Made by a program: the position numbers and the translations under genes. Below are positions 49,086 to 59,226 of a DNA stretch of 64,000 nt, in pieces; position 1 is the first letter of the stretch; every line of letters starts with the position of its first letter. A model generated the notes under the pieces. It ran no database searches and was not told the origin of the DNA. It saw only the letters and a list, made by a program, of their open reading frames with translations. The DNA is taken from assembly GCA_020440605.1 (NCBI GenBank), contig JAGRNT010000018.1, forward strand, positions 1 to 64,000. The letters are read 5' to 3'. This stretch comes from a bacterium. Its GTDB lineage: Bacteria > 4484-113 > JAFGCY01.

Positions 49086-50822
49086 GTGTGGATCACATAT
49101 GTACTGTTCCTGACCAACTTCGCCTGGCTGGGGCTCTCGCTCGCTGGCATCGAGCTTGCCAACCCACTGCTCAGTGATCTCGGGAACTGGATGCTGTATG
49201 CGGGCGGTGCTGCCATGGCAGTCTGGCTGGCGGGAATATTCCTGCAGCGGCGCCGGTTGGCGGTCAGTACACATGCCGATGCGGAAAACAGCCGGATGCG
49301 CCGGGAGGCCGTGGACATTCTGCATGCCGTTGGAGGCAGCCGGGACATGGAGCGTGCCACCGAATTGCTCAGCCGGGCCTATGCTGCGGGTGACCGGCTG
49401 GCCGGTGCCAACCTCAGCCGGATGGCAATGGTGCAGCCGGGCGAGGGAGCACAGCGCTCCACTGAACTGCTGGCGGACTGCTACTACGCCGTCATGGCTG
49501 CCGCGGCCGGCGGCAGCACTGAGGCCAGCTTCCTGCGCAGCTGCATCACGGGCGGAGCCAGCCGCGGACCCGGCCAGCCAGCGTATCCCCGAGCGGAGTT
49601 TGAACAGCAGGCACAGGCTGGCTATCTGCCAGCGCAGCTGCAGCTTGCCGTCATGCTCGAGGAAGGCAGCGTGATTCCCGCAGATCTTCCTGCAGCGCTG
49701 GATTACTTTGAAATGGCTGCCAGGCAGGACAGTGCTCTGGCCCGCGGTGGCATCGGACGTATCCTCACTGACGGCCGCTACAGGCAGAAGGATCCTGAAC
49801 GTGCCCTGCCCCTGCTGGAGGAAGCCTCAGCCTGCGGAGATCCACGTTCACAGCTGCGGCTGGCCGAACTGCTCCTGGATGGCAATAATCTGCCGCAGGA
49901 TATGGACAGGGCCCGGGGACTGCTTGAACAGGCATCAGCCGGACATCTGCCGGAGGCAATTCGCAGACTTGCCGGCATGCTGGAAGCAGGCATCGGGGGT
50001 CCCGAGGATCCCGCAGAGGCACGGCGCCTGCTTGGCAGCCTGCAGGAACTGCCACCGCATTCTCTTGAGCGGGTCAGGAGTGATCTGCTGGCAAGACGCC
50101 GCCGCAGCATCACATGGTTCCTGGCATCGGGACTGATCCCCGCCCTGCTGTTCGGTGCTTACTTCCTCTACAAGTACCCTCAGTACGGCATCAGTGCACA
50201 CAATGAAGTTGCCAACATCGAACTGCGCGAGCAGGCCATGCAACTGCGCTATGGTGTCAACCAGTCCGTTGACATTCCCCAGGCGGAAAAGCTGCTGCGC
50301 GAAGCCTATCGCCACAATGACAAACTTGCCGGGCTGGAGCTGCATGCATTGCTGTCAGCACGGGAGGACAGGCGCTCCCAGGATGAGGCCCGGCGGATCT
50401 GGTTCAACTGCAACGACGTCTGGATGGAGCTCACCGACAGCAATGACCGCGAGGCCCAGACCTACTACTGCATCTCCCTGCTGCGTGTGGCTGATGATCC
50501 GGACAACCTTGCCTTCCTGCAGTACGCCCTGCCGCGTTTTGCCGGCAGCGCTTACCTGCCGGCGATCCTCCTGCTGGCCGACCAGCAGCTGGCCGGGCTG
50601 TTCGGCGAGCAGGATCTCGAGCTGGCAATGCAGCTTTACCAGGAAGCCGCTTCGCAGGGCAGCATCTGCGGTACCGGCGGGATGGGCCGCGTGTATTCCC
50701 ACCCGGATTACAGCGGCTACGACCCGGTGCGCAGCCGCAGCCTGCTCGAGGAAGCTGCGTCTGGCAATGATCCGCAGGCGCTTGCCGCCCTGGCTGAACT
50801 GGATGGAAAGCAGGACGACTGA
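49086..50822 (+). CDS. Two-module Sel1-like membrane protein
   Basis: 578 residues. Two membrane helices (VWITYVLFLTNFAWLGLSLA, LYAGGAAMAVWLAGIF), then module 1 (DILHAVGGSRDMERATELLS, Sel1 repeats to about 330), a third helix (WFLASGLIPALLFGAYFLYK) and module 2 (YGVNQSVDIPQAEKLLREAY to the end, ALAELDGKQDD). Each module matches the single module of the two upstream genes, so this looks like a fusion of two copies. GTG 49086 follows TATTCT by 6 nt; TTG 49053 would add 11 residues. The stop abuts convergent lptB. Confidence 0.72.
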   Translation: MWITYVLFLTNFAWLGLSLAGIELANPLLSDLGNWMLYAGGAAMAVWLAGIFLQRRRLAVSTHADAENSRMRREAVDILHAVGGSRDMERATELLSRAYAAGDRLAGANLSRMAMVQPGEGAQRSTELLADCYYAVMAAAAGGSTEASFLRSCITGGASRGPGQPAYPRAEFEQQAQAGYLPAQLQLAVMLEEGSVIPADLPAALDYFEMAARQDSALARGGIGRILTDGRYRQKDPERALPLLEEASACGDPRSQLRLAELLLDGNNLPQDMDRARGLLEQASAGHLPEAIRRLAGMLEAGIGGPEDPAEARRLLGSLQELPPHSLERVRSDLLARRRRSITWFLASGLIPALLFGAYFLYKYPQYGISAHNEVANIELREQAMQLRYGVNQSVDIPQAEKLLREAYRHNDKLAGLELHALLSAREDRRSQDEARRIWFNCNDVWMELTDSNDREAQTYYCISLLRVADDPDNLAFLQYALPRFAGSAYLPAILLLADQQLAGLFGEQDLELAMQLYQEAASQGSICGTGGMGRVYSHPDYSGYDPVRSRSLLEEAASGNDPQALAALAELDGKQDD

Positions 50823-51674
<852 letters not shown>

Positions 51675-51710
51675 GCCGCTATCCAGACGGACGGATGCCG
51701 CCGGGGATTC

Positions 51711-51716
51711 ATTATA
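51711..51716 (-). promoter_or_regulatory. -10 box upstream of lptB
   Basis: TATAAT, 36 nt before the lptB ATG; lies between the stop of the lipoprotein gene (51736) and lptB, so lptB can be transcribed separately. Confidence 0.5.
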
Positions 51717-51735
51717 GCGGAGACGCAGGCCTCGC

Positions 51736-53892
51736 TCAGCCGACGGCGGGGCTCTCCCCGCCGTCCTCGCCATCGGGGCCGGGCTGCTCCTTCTTCGCCC
51801 CGAAGATCCCCGGGAAGAGCCGGTCGCGGAACAGTGCGAGGCAGATCAGGATCACGATCCAGACGCCGTACTGCTCAAGCCAGCTCTTGCCGACGGTACC
51901 GCCGTAGGCATTCGCCACCAGCCTGAACTCCTCCTTTGAGCGAGACTGGTCGCACCACTGGCGGAACTGTTCACGCGAGAGCGGGGCTGCGGACTTGAAG
52001 TCCGCATATTCATAGACCGGAATCAGCCGCTGCTGGCCCTCGGCGAACATCGACTTCAGCCTGCGCTCATTGAGCTCATCCGCCGTGCTCCAGACCGGAG
52101 GATCGACATAGGCGGACTCCAGCAGCAGCAGGCGCACTCCGATCACGCCCCAGTTGTAGATCCCGGAGGCATCAAAGGCCGCCGGCACGCAGACCCGCGG
52201 GTCGTAGGCCATTGCCGCAGCGTACTGCGGGTCACGCTGCAGGGCCAGTGCCAGCCAGTCGGCAGCTTCCTGCATCAGGGTGGCCAGCTGCAGGCGCTCC
52301 TCCTCCGTGAAGCGCGGATCCAGAAGCACGCCACTGCCCAGCAACAGCGGATCAGCAGCGGCAGGCTCATGCTCCTCCGGCAAGATGCCCGCCAGTTCCT
52401 GCGGACTGATCCCGAGCGGCAGGCCGATGTCGGCGCAGCTCAGGCAGTGCATCGCGTAGTAACGGCGCATCGCCGCCGCGCTTTCGCTGAGCAGCCAATC
52501 CAGTTGTTCATTGCCAGCGGCGTTGGCAGGCAGGCCCGCCAGGCTGTCATGCAGGAAGCGGTAGGCCCGCGCCGTGCGCAGATACAGCGTCGGTGCCGGT
52601 TCGAGGTGCAGTGCCGGCCGCTCCTCGAGCCGCGGGGCCGCGCTGACCTCGCCGGCCATCAGGTTCTTGGACTGGGTCTCGCGGCGCTGGGTGATCGTGG
52701 CCTCGAAGGCCTGTTCCAGCCTGGCAACGTAGGCCGGGGAAAGCGCCAGCTTGCTGAATTCCGAGCCGCGCTCAGGCAGCAGCAGTGTTTCCAGCGCCTG
52801 CTGCTGGTAGTCATACCAGCCTGAGTCATCAGTGGTCTTCAGCTCAGCGCTGCCATCGAGCAGGGACCGGCGCAGGAAGTCCATCGGATTGGCAATCACC
52901 TGCCCCGTGAACAGTTCCTCCTCCAGCGAACGGGAATGCGGGAAGAGCGCGATGCGGGATTCCTCCGTTGCGGATGACAATTCATTGAGAGTGCCAAGTG
53001 CCGGGGGGTTGGTGATCAGGGACTGCACGGCGAGGAAGTCGTTGTAGGCATCGCGCAGGGCGATGCTGCCCGAGAGCGCGTTGTCAATCTCGCGCAGCAG
53101 TGCCAGGCGTTCCGCCGGAGTGCTCCCCAGCCAGCTGCTGCCATCCACACCGCTGTGCCCCTGCAGGAAGCGGTCGCGGCGGAACACGGCGCTCAGCCCC
53201 TCACTCTGGCTGTAGAAGCCGATCACGCTGCTGCGCAGCAGGTTGCGTTCGAAATCACTCTGCATCCTGGCTGACATGGCACTGAGCTGCGGCTCAAGCA
53301 GGGCCTCACTGCCTCCGAGCCGGATCGCGGTTGCCAGAAATGCCCGGGCACGCTGACGGGTGGGATCATCATCGACGGGAATCGCGGCCAGCAATTCGGC
53401 CAGCCACTGCTGGCGTCCGCCGGGATGGACGATGTCCCCCGTTGACAGTTCCAGTTCGAGTGCCGCGAGCAGGCGGTCATCGGTGTACTTCTGGTAGACA
53501 TCCAGCATGTCGATGCTCGGCAGCACCCCCGTGCCGCAGCCCACCGCCGCCTCCAGCGCGCTACCCATGTCCGGATAGAGTGTTGCCAGGATCCTGTCCA
53601 GCTTCGGCTGGTGCTCATCGGGCCGGACGATGTCCAGGCTGAGCACCGCAGTGCTGTAATTGAGGCTGAGTGTTTCCTCGCCGACACTGAATTCCTGCTG
53701 CATCCAGTCCACTGACTCCGCCGCAGGACGCTGTGGCAGGCTGCGGGCAGTCTTGCCATCGGGATAGCTGTTGCTCGTTGCCTCGGGATTGCGGCCGCCT
53801 GTGCAGGCTGCCAGCAGCAGCATGCCGGTTGTCTGTGCCAGACGGAGAACCCGCTGGACAATCCGGAAGTGCCGGGAAACGTGAACTTTCAT
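51736..53892 (-). CDS. Large lipoprotein of unknown function with C-terminal membrane helix
   Basis: 718 residues. Lipoprotein-type leader TTGMLLLAACTGG (Cys about 30). The body is mostly helical with no motif I recognise (LDRILATLYPDMGSALEAAV, ALLREIDNALSGSIALRDAY, YYAMHCLSCADIGLPLGISP). A membrane helix lies near the end (YGVWIVILICLALFRDRLFP) with a short acidic tail outside or inside. An N-terminal lipid and a C-terminal helix together are unusual. It lies 62 nt upstream of lptB and 9 nt downstream of the CDF gene on the same strand; an envelope role is inferred. Confidence 0.65.
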   Translation of the reverse strand: MKVHVSRHFRIVQRVLRLAQTTGMLLLAACTGGRNPEATSNSYPDGKTARSLPQRPAAESVDWMQQEFSVGEETLSLNYSTAVLSLDIVRPDEHQPKLDRILATLYPDMGSALEAAVGCGTGVLPSIDMLDVYQKYTDDRLLAALELELSTGDIVHPGGRQQWLAELLAAIPVDDDPTRQRARAFLATAIRLGGSEALLEPQLSAMSARMQSDFERNLLRSSVIGFYSQSEGLSAVFRRDRFLQGHSGVDGSSWLGSTPAERLALLREIDNALSGSIALRDAYNDFLAVQSLITNPPALGTLNELSSATEESRIALFPHSRSLEEELFTGQVIANPMDFLRRSLLDGSAELKTTDDSGWYDYQQQALETLLLPERGSEFSKLALSPAYVARLEQAFEATITQRRETQSKNLMAGEVSAAPRLEERPALHLEPAPTLYLRTARAYRFLHDSLAGLPANAAGNEQLDWLLSESAAAMRRYYAMHCLSCADIGLPLGISPQELAGILPEEHEPAAADPLLLGSGVLLDPRFTEEERLQLATLMQEAADWLALALQRDPQYAAAMAYDPRVCVPAAFDASGIYNWGVIGVRLLLLESAYVDPPVWSTADELNERRLKSMFAEGQQRLIPVYEYADFKSAAPLSREQFRQWCDQSRSKEEFRLVANAYGGTVGKSWLEQYGVWIVILICLALFRDRLFPGIFGAKKEQPGPDGEDGGESPAVG

Positions 53893-53901
53893 CCGTCCTC
53901 C

Positions 53902-54792
53902 TCAGTGCCGCTCAGTCGGCTCCACGTGTACTGAGACATCCACAACGCCCGGGATGTTATGCCGGACAGCATCTTCCACCTCGTGGGCCAGGGCATGCCC
54001 CTCCTCCAGGGTCATCTCCGGATCAGCGTGGATGTTCAGATCCACCTGGATGTAGTCCGGCATTCCGCGGCTGCGGACAGCATGGCAATGGTCCACGCCG
54101 GGGACAGCCATCACCAGGCTGCGGACTTCCGCGGGGTCAACCCGGGCCTCGTCAGTGAGGCTGGCCAGAGCGTCACGCCCCACCCGCCAGCCGGCGAACA
54201 GCAGGGCGATGCTTGCCAGACAGGCTGCCAGCATGTCCGGCCACCATAGTCCGCTGCGGGCGGAAAGCAATGAGACGATGGACAACCCGGAGAGTACCGA
54301 TCCGCTGAGTGTGAACCAGCCGTCCGCTGCCAGTCCGGCGGAGGAGAGGCGTTTGGCCATCAGGATCTGCCAGGCCGCCAGTGCCAGCCCGACCACAATC
54401 GCAGCACCGATCACCCAGAGGAACTGCGGGTCGAAGTGCGGCACGCTGCGGCCGCGGAAGCCACTGAGCAGCTGCTCGGCGAGGTCCTTCAGCATCAGGA
54501 GGATCGCCACGCTCACGCCGATCACGGCGATGGCCTCGAACTTGCCGTGGCCATAGGGGTGGTTGCTGTCCGGAGGACGGGTGGCGAAGCCCATCACACT
54601 GAGCAGCACGACATCCACCATGCTGTCGAGTGCGGTGTAGTAGGCATCGGCAAGGATCATGCCGCTGTGGCTCTGGCGGGCGATGATGAACTTGGCGAGT
54701 GCGGCCAGCAGGTTGACGGCCAGCGCCACCCACATGATGCGCAGGGCCAGCATGCCAGCGTTTCCCGGATTGCGTTGCTCTGCCAGATCCAT
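53902..54792 (-). CDS. Cation diffusion facilitator (CDF) family transporter with degenerate site
   Basis: 296 residues, six membrane helices and a cytoplasmic C-terminal ferredoxin-like domain (VDHCHAVRSRGMPDYIQVDL, NIHADPEMTLEEGHALAHEV). Helix 2 keeps the DxxxD ligand pair (TALDSMVDVVLLS), and SNHPYGHGKFEA is conserved. The HxxxD pair expected in helix 5 (ADxxHxxxD) reads ADGWFTLSG here, so both ligands are lost. CDF proteins export Zn, Fe, Mn or Co against protons. ATG 54792 lies 7 nt from GATAAT; ATG 54801 overlaps that box and is less likely. Confidence 0.82.
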   Translation of the reverse strand: MDLAEQRNPGNAGMLALRIMWVALAVNLLAALAKFIIARQSHSGMILADAYYTALDSMVDVVLLSVMGFATRPPDSNHPYGHGKFEAIAVIGVSVAILLMLKDLAEQLLSGFRGRSVPHFDPQFLWVIGAAIVVGLALAAWQILMAKRLSSAGLAADGWFTLSGSVLSGLSIVSLLSARSGLWWPDMLAACLASIALLFAGWRVGRDALASLTDEARVDPAEVRSLVMAVPGVDHCHAVRSRGMPDYIQVDLNIHADPEMTLEEGHALAHEVEDAVRHNIPGVVDVSVHVEPTERH

Positions 54793-54799
54793 CCCGCTC

Positions 54800-54805
54800 A
54801 TTATC
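54800..54805 (-). promoter_or_regulatory. -10 box of a probable leaderless promoter for the CDF gene
   Basis: GATAAT, 7 nt before ATG 54792, just past the terminator of the upstream gene. Confidence 0.45.
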
Positions 54806-54813
54806 CCGCAAGC

Positions 54814-54843
54814 AAAAAAAATCCCTCCCCCGGAGGGGAGGGA
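54814..54843 (-). terminator. Rho-independent terminator of the gene at 54870-55871
   Basis: On the minus strand TCCCTCCCC-TCCG-GGGGAGGGA followed by eight T: a 9-bp stem with a tetraloop and a U tract, 26 bp after the stop codon. Confidence 0.85.
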
Positions 54844-54869
54844 AGAATGTTCAGTTCAGTCCGCCGACT

Positions 54870-55871
54870 CTAGTAGGCGCCCTGGCCAGCGCTGCCGCTG
54901 CCGGCACGGCTCCAGGTGTTGAAGGTATCGACATCGCCGTGGCGCTGCCATTCCTTGCCATTGAGCGGCTTCTCGAAGTCGTAGTACGGGACGGTCTCGA
55001 CGTACTCGTTGAAGCTCAGCGCGAGCATCTTGCGCATCACGTTCTTGGCGACCTCGATCGGATACCAGGGCTCATAGCCCTCGAACTCCACCGTCATCAG
55101 ATAGGCCTTGCCATCGTGGTGCTTGAGCGCCAGCAGCTTGCCCTTGCAGGTGAACCAGTTGGGCACCGTGTCAGGCAGCGTGCGGATGCGGTTGGGCTCA
55201 CGGCGGAAGCCGTTGTAGCTGATGTAGATCTCATCGACGGGCCACTGGCTGGTGCCCAGCTCGCCGCGGATCGCGGGGTTCAGCGGGGGCTGCAGGTTGG
55301 CCACGTCCTCGACGCGGTCGTAGTTCATCTGCAGCACATCGGTCGGCAGGGACTGCGCGATGCTGTCCACGGTGCCGGGCTCAAGGCTCAGCTCACGCAT
55401 GAGGATCTCCTGGAGATCCTCGGCGCTGCACTTCGGCAGGAAGCGCATGCCGGTCTTGATCAGGTAGTAACTGGCGTTGTTGCCGCGCTGCGACTCCGGC
55501 GGGAGAATCATGAACTCCTGCTGGTTGGCAGCCTCGAGGGTGAAGCGCTTGTCTCCCTTGGTGGTGCCCCAGGCGGTCAGCGCGGTGCTGTCCGGGATCT
55601 CGTAGGCCACGAAGTTGTGCGGAGCAAAGGCATTGATCTCAGCCTCGCTGAGAGCGCCGCGCCACATCGGTGCCGGAGCAAAGATCGGCGGGAGATAGTA
55701 ATAAGGCTCGCGGGCGTTTAGGCTGACCGGGTAGAGGTGCACGTTCTGCGGTGCAAGCTCATAGGGATCAACCGATTCAGGCACCATCTGGGCCGAGGCG
55801 ATACCGGGCAGGACACCCAGCACCAGCACGGCGGCGATGATCACCAGACCCATGCGCAAAATCCTTTCCAT
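54870..55871 (-). CDS. Secreted protein of unknown function
   Basis: 333 residues with a signal peptide (GLVIIAAVLVLGVLPGIASA, then QMVPES). The mature part is soluble, tyrosine- and proline-rich near its start (YYYLPPIFAPAPMW). Two cysteines (LPKCSAED, WFTCKGK) could form a disulfide. The segment SQWPVDEIYISYNGFRREPN precedes a beta region. No family recognised. GGAGGG lies 8 nt before the ATG and a terminator follows, so it is a single-gene unit. Abundant periplasmic or surface protein is a reasonable guess. Confidence 0.7.
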   Translation of the reverse strand: MERILRMGLVIIAAVLVLGVLPGIASAQMVPESVDPYELAPQNVHLYPVSLNAREPYYYLPPIFAPAPMWRGALSEAEINAFAPHNFVAYEIPDSTALTAWGTTKGDKRFTLEAANQQEFMILPPESQRGNNASYYLIKTGMRFLPKCSAEDLQEILMRELSLEPGTVDSIAQSLPTDVLQMNYDRVEDVANLQPPLNPAIRGELGTSQWPVDEIYISYNGFRREPNRIRTLPDTVPNWFTCKGKLLALKHHDGKAYLMTVEFEGYEPWYPIEVAKNVMRKMLALSFNEYVETVPYYDFEKPLNGKEWQRHGDVDTFNTWSRAGSGSAGQGAY

Positions 55872-56092
55872 TTCAAACCCTCCAAACTGGCAGGTAGACT
55901 CTCATTCACTAGAGCCCCGTAAGAGTCGGATTACGAACACAGCGGCAAACACCGCTATGGTTAACTCACGGATTATAGCACTGGTGCGAAAATTCGTAAA
56001 TCACTTCACACCAATTTGCAATATTCCGCTCCAACCCGGCAGGGCGGCTAGAATGGGACCTGCAGCAGCAATTGTGAAGGATTCAGCGAGAA
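55872..56092. promoter_or_regulatory. Divergent promoter region upstream of hslV
   Basis: TAGAAT at 56049-56054 within GGCTAGAATG, giving a leader of about 32 nt with AAGGA before ATG 56093. No other gene or large repeat in these 220 bp. Confidence 0.4.
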
Positions 56093-56671
56093 ATGTCCAG
56101 TCATATAAATAATGTCGGAATCATGGGTGAGCTGCACGGCACCACCATCCTTGCCGTGCGCCGCGGTGGCCTGACCGCGCTCGGGGGGGACGGCCAGGTC
56201 ACGAACGGCAGTACGGTGCTGAAGGGCAGCGCGGTCAAGATCCGCCGCATGAAGGATGGCACGGTGCTCGCGGGCTTCGCCGGCAGTGTGGCTGATGCAT
56301 TGACACTCTTCGACCGTTTCGAGGCCCGTCTCACAGAGTTCAACAATCTGAGACGCGCCGCCGTGGAACTCGCCAAGGACTGGCGCACCGACCGTTATCT
56401 GCGCCGCCTGGAGGCGATGCTGATCGTGGCGGACCGCGACAGCCTGCTGCTGCTCAGCGGCTCCGGTGAGGTGATCGAGCCTGATGATGACTGCCTGGCG
56501 GTGGGCAGCGGCGGAAACTTCGCCCTGGCCAGTGCGCGGACCCTGCTCAGGCACACCAAACTGGACGCGAAGCAGATCGTCAAGGAAGGGCTGAAGGTCG
56601 CTGCCGAACTATGCGTATATACAAATGACTCGATCAGCGTGGAAACCATCGGCGGCAAGGACCAGCATTAG
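56093..56671 (+). CDS. hslV: ATP-dependent protease proteolytic subunit HslV (ClpQ)
   Basis: 192 residues. The catalytic Thr follows the propeptide at [20 protein letters not shown] (Thr17 from this start), then [20 protein letters not shown] and [17 protein letters not shown]. The C-terminal half has [24 protein letters not shown] spacing ([28 protein letters not shown]). HslV forms a double hexamer capped by the HslU ATPase; hslU is not in the window. From ATG 56093 the propeptide is 16 residues, longer than usual; an internal ATG at 56123 would give the more common six. Confidence 0.94.
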   Translation: MSSHINNVGIMGELHGTTILAVRRGGLTALGGDGQVTNGSTVLKGSAVKIRRMKDGTVLAGFAGSVADALTLFDRFEARLTEFNNLRRAAVELAKDWRTDRYLRRLEAMLIVADRDSLLLLSGSGEVIEPDDDCLAVGSGGNFALASARTLLRHTKLDAKQIVKEGLKVAAELCVYTNDSISVETIGGKDQH

Positions 56672-56823
56672 CTGCGTGCTGAATTGAATCGATCCTGAAC
56701 CCACACTTCATCATAATTTAACTTGATCGCATTCTCAATTGGCCCTATATTCAGCGCACTTTGCGCTGCCTCCTCGCATGAGGTGCTTATTCATTTCTGA
56801 CCCTGGCGCAGGTTGGAGGTTCT

Positions 56824-57927
56824 ATGCGGTACGCAGTCCTGACTGCCATCATGGCAGCCATACTTTGTGCTTCCTGCTCCGGTGGAAGCAGCCAGCAGCC
56901 CTCTTCAGAACAGGTATCCGAGCTGATCAGCAAGGGAGCACCCGTTCGTGAATCCAGCAGCATCTACGTCGACCCGCAGGCGGACTGGACCTGGGACCTG
57001 ATTGCAGGCCAGAACCAGCTCGCCGGCACGGTCAGCGTCAGCAACGACCAGAACAATCTGTATGTCAGCTACAGCATGGATCCGGCCTGGCCTCTGCAGG
57101 AGGCTCATGTCTATGTCGGCGCCGATCAGCCCAGCAAGGGTGCCCCCGGGCAGTTTCCCTACAAGCAGGAATTCGATCCGGCAGTGCTGGATTACACCTT
57201 TGAGATCCCGCTTGGCGAACTTGAAGGCAAGAGCCTGATCTACCTGGCTACGCATGCCACTGCCGGCGCATCCGGCAATACTGAAACCGCCTGGGGTGGT
57301 TACTGGAATGACGGCAGCCCGAGCTGGGACTTCGGCTGGGGCAAGAAATGGGGCGGTGGCTTCACCACCCGCGTGATGCCCTTCCCCGAGCTGCCCACGG
57401 AGCCGGTCAGCTACCGCGGATTCCACTTCGGCCAGATGAGCTACTGGAACATCCGCTTCAATACTGCCCTGAGCCTGCCCCCCGGATCCTTTGAGATCAA
57501 CGGCCAGGAATACTGGGCGGGCTGGTGCATCGACAAGCATCACTCAATGTTCACCAACCGCGACTATCTTGTCACGCTCTACAGCAGCTACGATCAGACG
57601 ATTCCGGCCTTCGGCCAGAAGGACAACTATGATCTGATCAACTGGATGCTGACCCAGCGCCGCAATAATGGCAGCGGGATCTGGAACCAGAACTGGAATT
57701 CCAATGCCATCAAGACCGAGTTCCAGAATGCGGTCTGGTATTTCAGCGACGGGATCGACACCACCCCGGGCTCGCTTGCGGAAAGTTTCGTGAATGAAGC
57801 CATCGCCAACGGCGAGAACTTCATCCCCGGCCCCGGCGAGTTCTACGGCATCATCCTTTATCCGGACACAAGCACCAACAACAACCAGGTGCGAGCTCAG
57901 ATGAACATCATCGAAGTCGACCCCTAA
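56824..57927 (+). CDS. Lipoprotein-like protein with a probable thioester (TED/TQXA-type) domain
   Basis: 367 residues. The leader ends in a lipobox-like CASC (Cys18). Residues 45-185 are a beta domain (YVDPQADWTWDLIAGQNQLA, VYVGADQPSKGAPGQF). The C-terminal domain has the two signatures of thioester domains: Cys235 in EYWAGWCIDKHH, and Gln301 in EFQNAVWYFSDG, which fits the motif of a hydrophobic residue, QxA, a hydrophobic residue, and W. Cys235 is the only cysteine outside the leader. In Gram-positive adhesins these residues form an internal thioester that bonds covalently to host or surface amines. An intrinsic terminator follows. Function here is inferred. Confidence 0.72.
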   Translation: MRYAVLTAIMAAILCASCSGGSSQQPSSEQVSELISKGAPVRESSSIYVDPQADWTWDLIAGQNQLAGTVSVSNDQNNLYVSYSMDPAWPLQEAHVYVGADQPSKGAPGQFPYKQEFDPAVLDYTFEIPLGELEGKSLIYLATHATAGASGNTETAWGGYWNDGSPSWDFGWGKKWGGGFTTRVMPFPELPTEPVSYRGFHFGQMSYWNIRFNTALSLPPGSFEINGQEYWAGWCIDKHHSMFTNRDYLVTLYSSYDQTIPAFGQKDNYDLINWMLTQRRNNGSGIWNQNWNSNAIKTEFQNAVWYFSDGIDTTPGSLAESFVNEAIANGENFIPGPGEFYGIILYPDTSTNNNQVRAQMNIIEVDP

Positions 57928-57962
57928 GGCTTCCCACGACGTCACACAATCTCATCAGCACA

Positions 57963-57990
57963 GGGCTCCCCCTCCCAGGGGAGCCCTTTT
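57963..57990 (+). terminator. Rho-independent terminator
   Basis: GGGCTCCCC-CTCCCA-GGGGAGCCC followed by four T, 36 bp after the thioester-domain gene. Confidence 0.8.
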
Positions 57991-58077
57991 CATTGGCAGT
58001 GAACCCGGATTTCGGTATTTGCTTACTTTGGCAGACCCATAATTCGTTAATATTCCAATGACTCACCTCTGTATTGG

Positions 58078-58122
58078 AGCGGTGGCCCGGGAGGATCCCC
58101 TCCGAGACTCCCGGCCACCGCT
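58078..58122. repeat. Long hairpin AGCGGTGGCC...GGCCACCGCT
   Basis: A stem of about 15 bp with one bulged C (AGCGGTGGCCCGGGAG against CTCCCGGCCACCGCT) and a 14-nt loop. No U tract. It lies in the gene-free stretch 57991-58270, which shows nothing else. Confidence 0.5.
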
Positions 58123-58270
58123 GTACTCCCGCTGATTTTGAGTCTCCTTCACCGCGATCTAAGCCCTGCCACACTCAAGCCTGCATCTGGCAGGGTTATG
58201 CTTCAGGAAACAAGCCGGGACTCCCATATATGTTGCTTTCGTGGAAGTTCCGGACAGCCATGGAGGGCTG

Positions 58271-59122
58271 ATGCAGGCTTGCTGTGACTTCCGCTCACGC
58301 TGCGGGATCAGCGTGGACTATCCGCCGGACATCGCGGCGGAGTACCGTCGGCTGCTGCACTGGCTCAGCAGCCTGCTGCGCCCCGTGCTCGACCGCGTCT
58401 ATACCTGCTCGCCGGAGCTGGTGGAGGCCGAGCTGGAGCAGCTCGCTTCCCAGATCCGCAGCGGCAGCCTGGCGCGCCAGCATGAGCGGGTGCTGCGCGT
58501 ACACCTGCTGAGCATCGAGATGCAGGCCCGCATGGACGTCAGCGGCCTGCCCCCCACGCCCTGGCAGCTGAGGTTGCTGCTTGACCTGCTGGAGCAGCGC
58601 AGCCCGGATCTCGTCTGTGATCTGCTCCTGACCCGCGAACTGCTGCTCTGGCGGCTGATTGCCGACAACAGTGGCCTGCGGCCGCTGGACCGCGGGGAGC
58701 TCGAGCTGCTGCTGGGACGGCTGGAGGGCCTGATGGAGGACCGCCAGCTCTGGCATGTACTGGCGATGTGGGCCTTCCGGCATGGCGAGCGCGAACTGCT
58801 GGCCCGCGCCTACGGGATCTTCCTCGTCAATCCGGGCAGCTCACTCAACCAGGCACTCTGGCAACGCGTGAACCTGATGTACCTGCTGCTGGACGGCCGG
58901 GCCGGTCCCCGCGACGTGCTGGAAAGCATGCGCGCTCTGAGCGTGCATCCGCAGGTGGTGGAGTTCCGGCGTCACATCCTGCCGCGCTGCATCGAGGCCG
59001 GGATCGCCGATGAAAGCCTGCAGCATGCCCTGGATGAGCGCATGGAATCCCTGCGCCGCCGCGGCTATGAATGGCGCGGCAGTGAGGCCCGCACCAAGAG
59101 CCTGCGCACGCGCACGATCTGA
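58271..59122 (+). CDS. Helical protein of unknown function
   Basis: 283 residues, cytoplasmic, rich in Leu and Arg. Long helices such as RLLHWLSSLLRPVLDRVYTC, WQLRLLLDLLEQRSPDLVCD and LMYLLLDGRAGPRDVLESMR suggest an alpha-solenoid. No motif or family recognised. The ATG at 58271 has GGAGG 4-8 nt upstream, an excellent ribosome binding site; an upstream in-frame start at 58241 lacks one. C-terminus is basic (RTKSLRTRTI). Confidence 0.62.
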   Translation: MQACCDFRSRCGISVDYPPDIAAEYRRLLHWLSSLLRPVLDRVYTCSPELVEAELEQLASQIRSGSLARQHERVLRVHLLSIEMQARMDVSGLPPTPWQLRLLLDLLEQRSPDLVCDLLLTRELLLWRLIADNSGLRPLDRGELELLLGRLEGLMEDRQLWHVLAMWAFRHGERELLARAYGIFLVNPGSSLNQALWQRVNLMYLLLDGRAGPRDVLESMRALSVHPQVVEFRRHILPRCIEAGIADESLQHALDERMESLRRRGYEWRGSEARTKSLRTRTI

Positions 59123-59226
59123 GTGCGGAGAGAATTCTCATTGCGGTGACTTGCCGGCCTGCTCAACCCGGAAGCGGAATGATACCGGCGAAACCCTGAG
59201 CCGCGATATCCGTCCAACCTGGCGTT

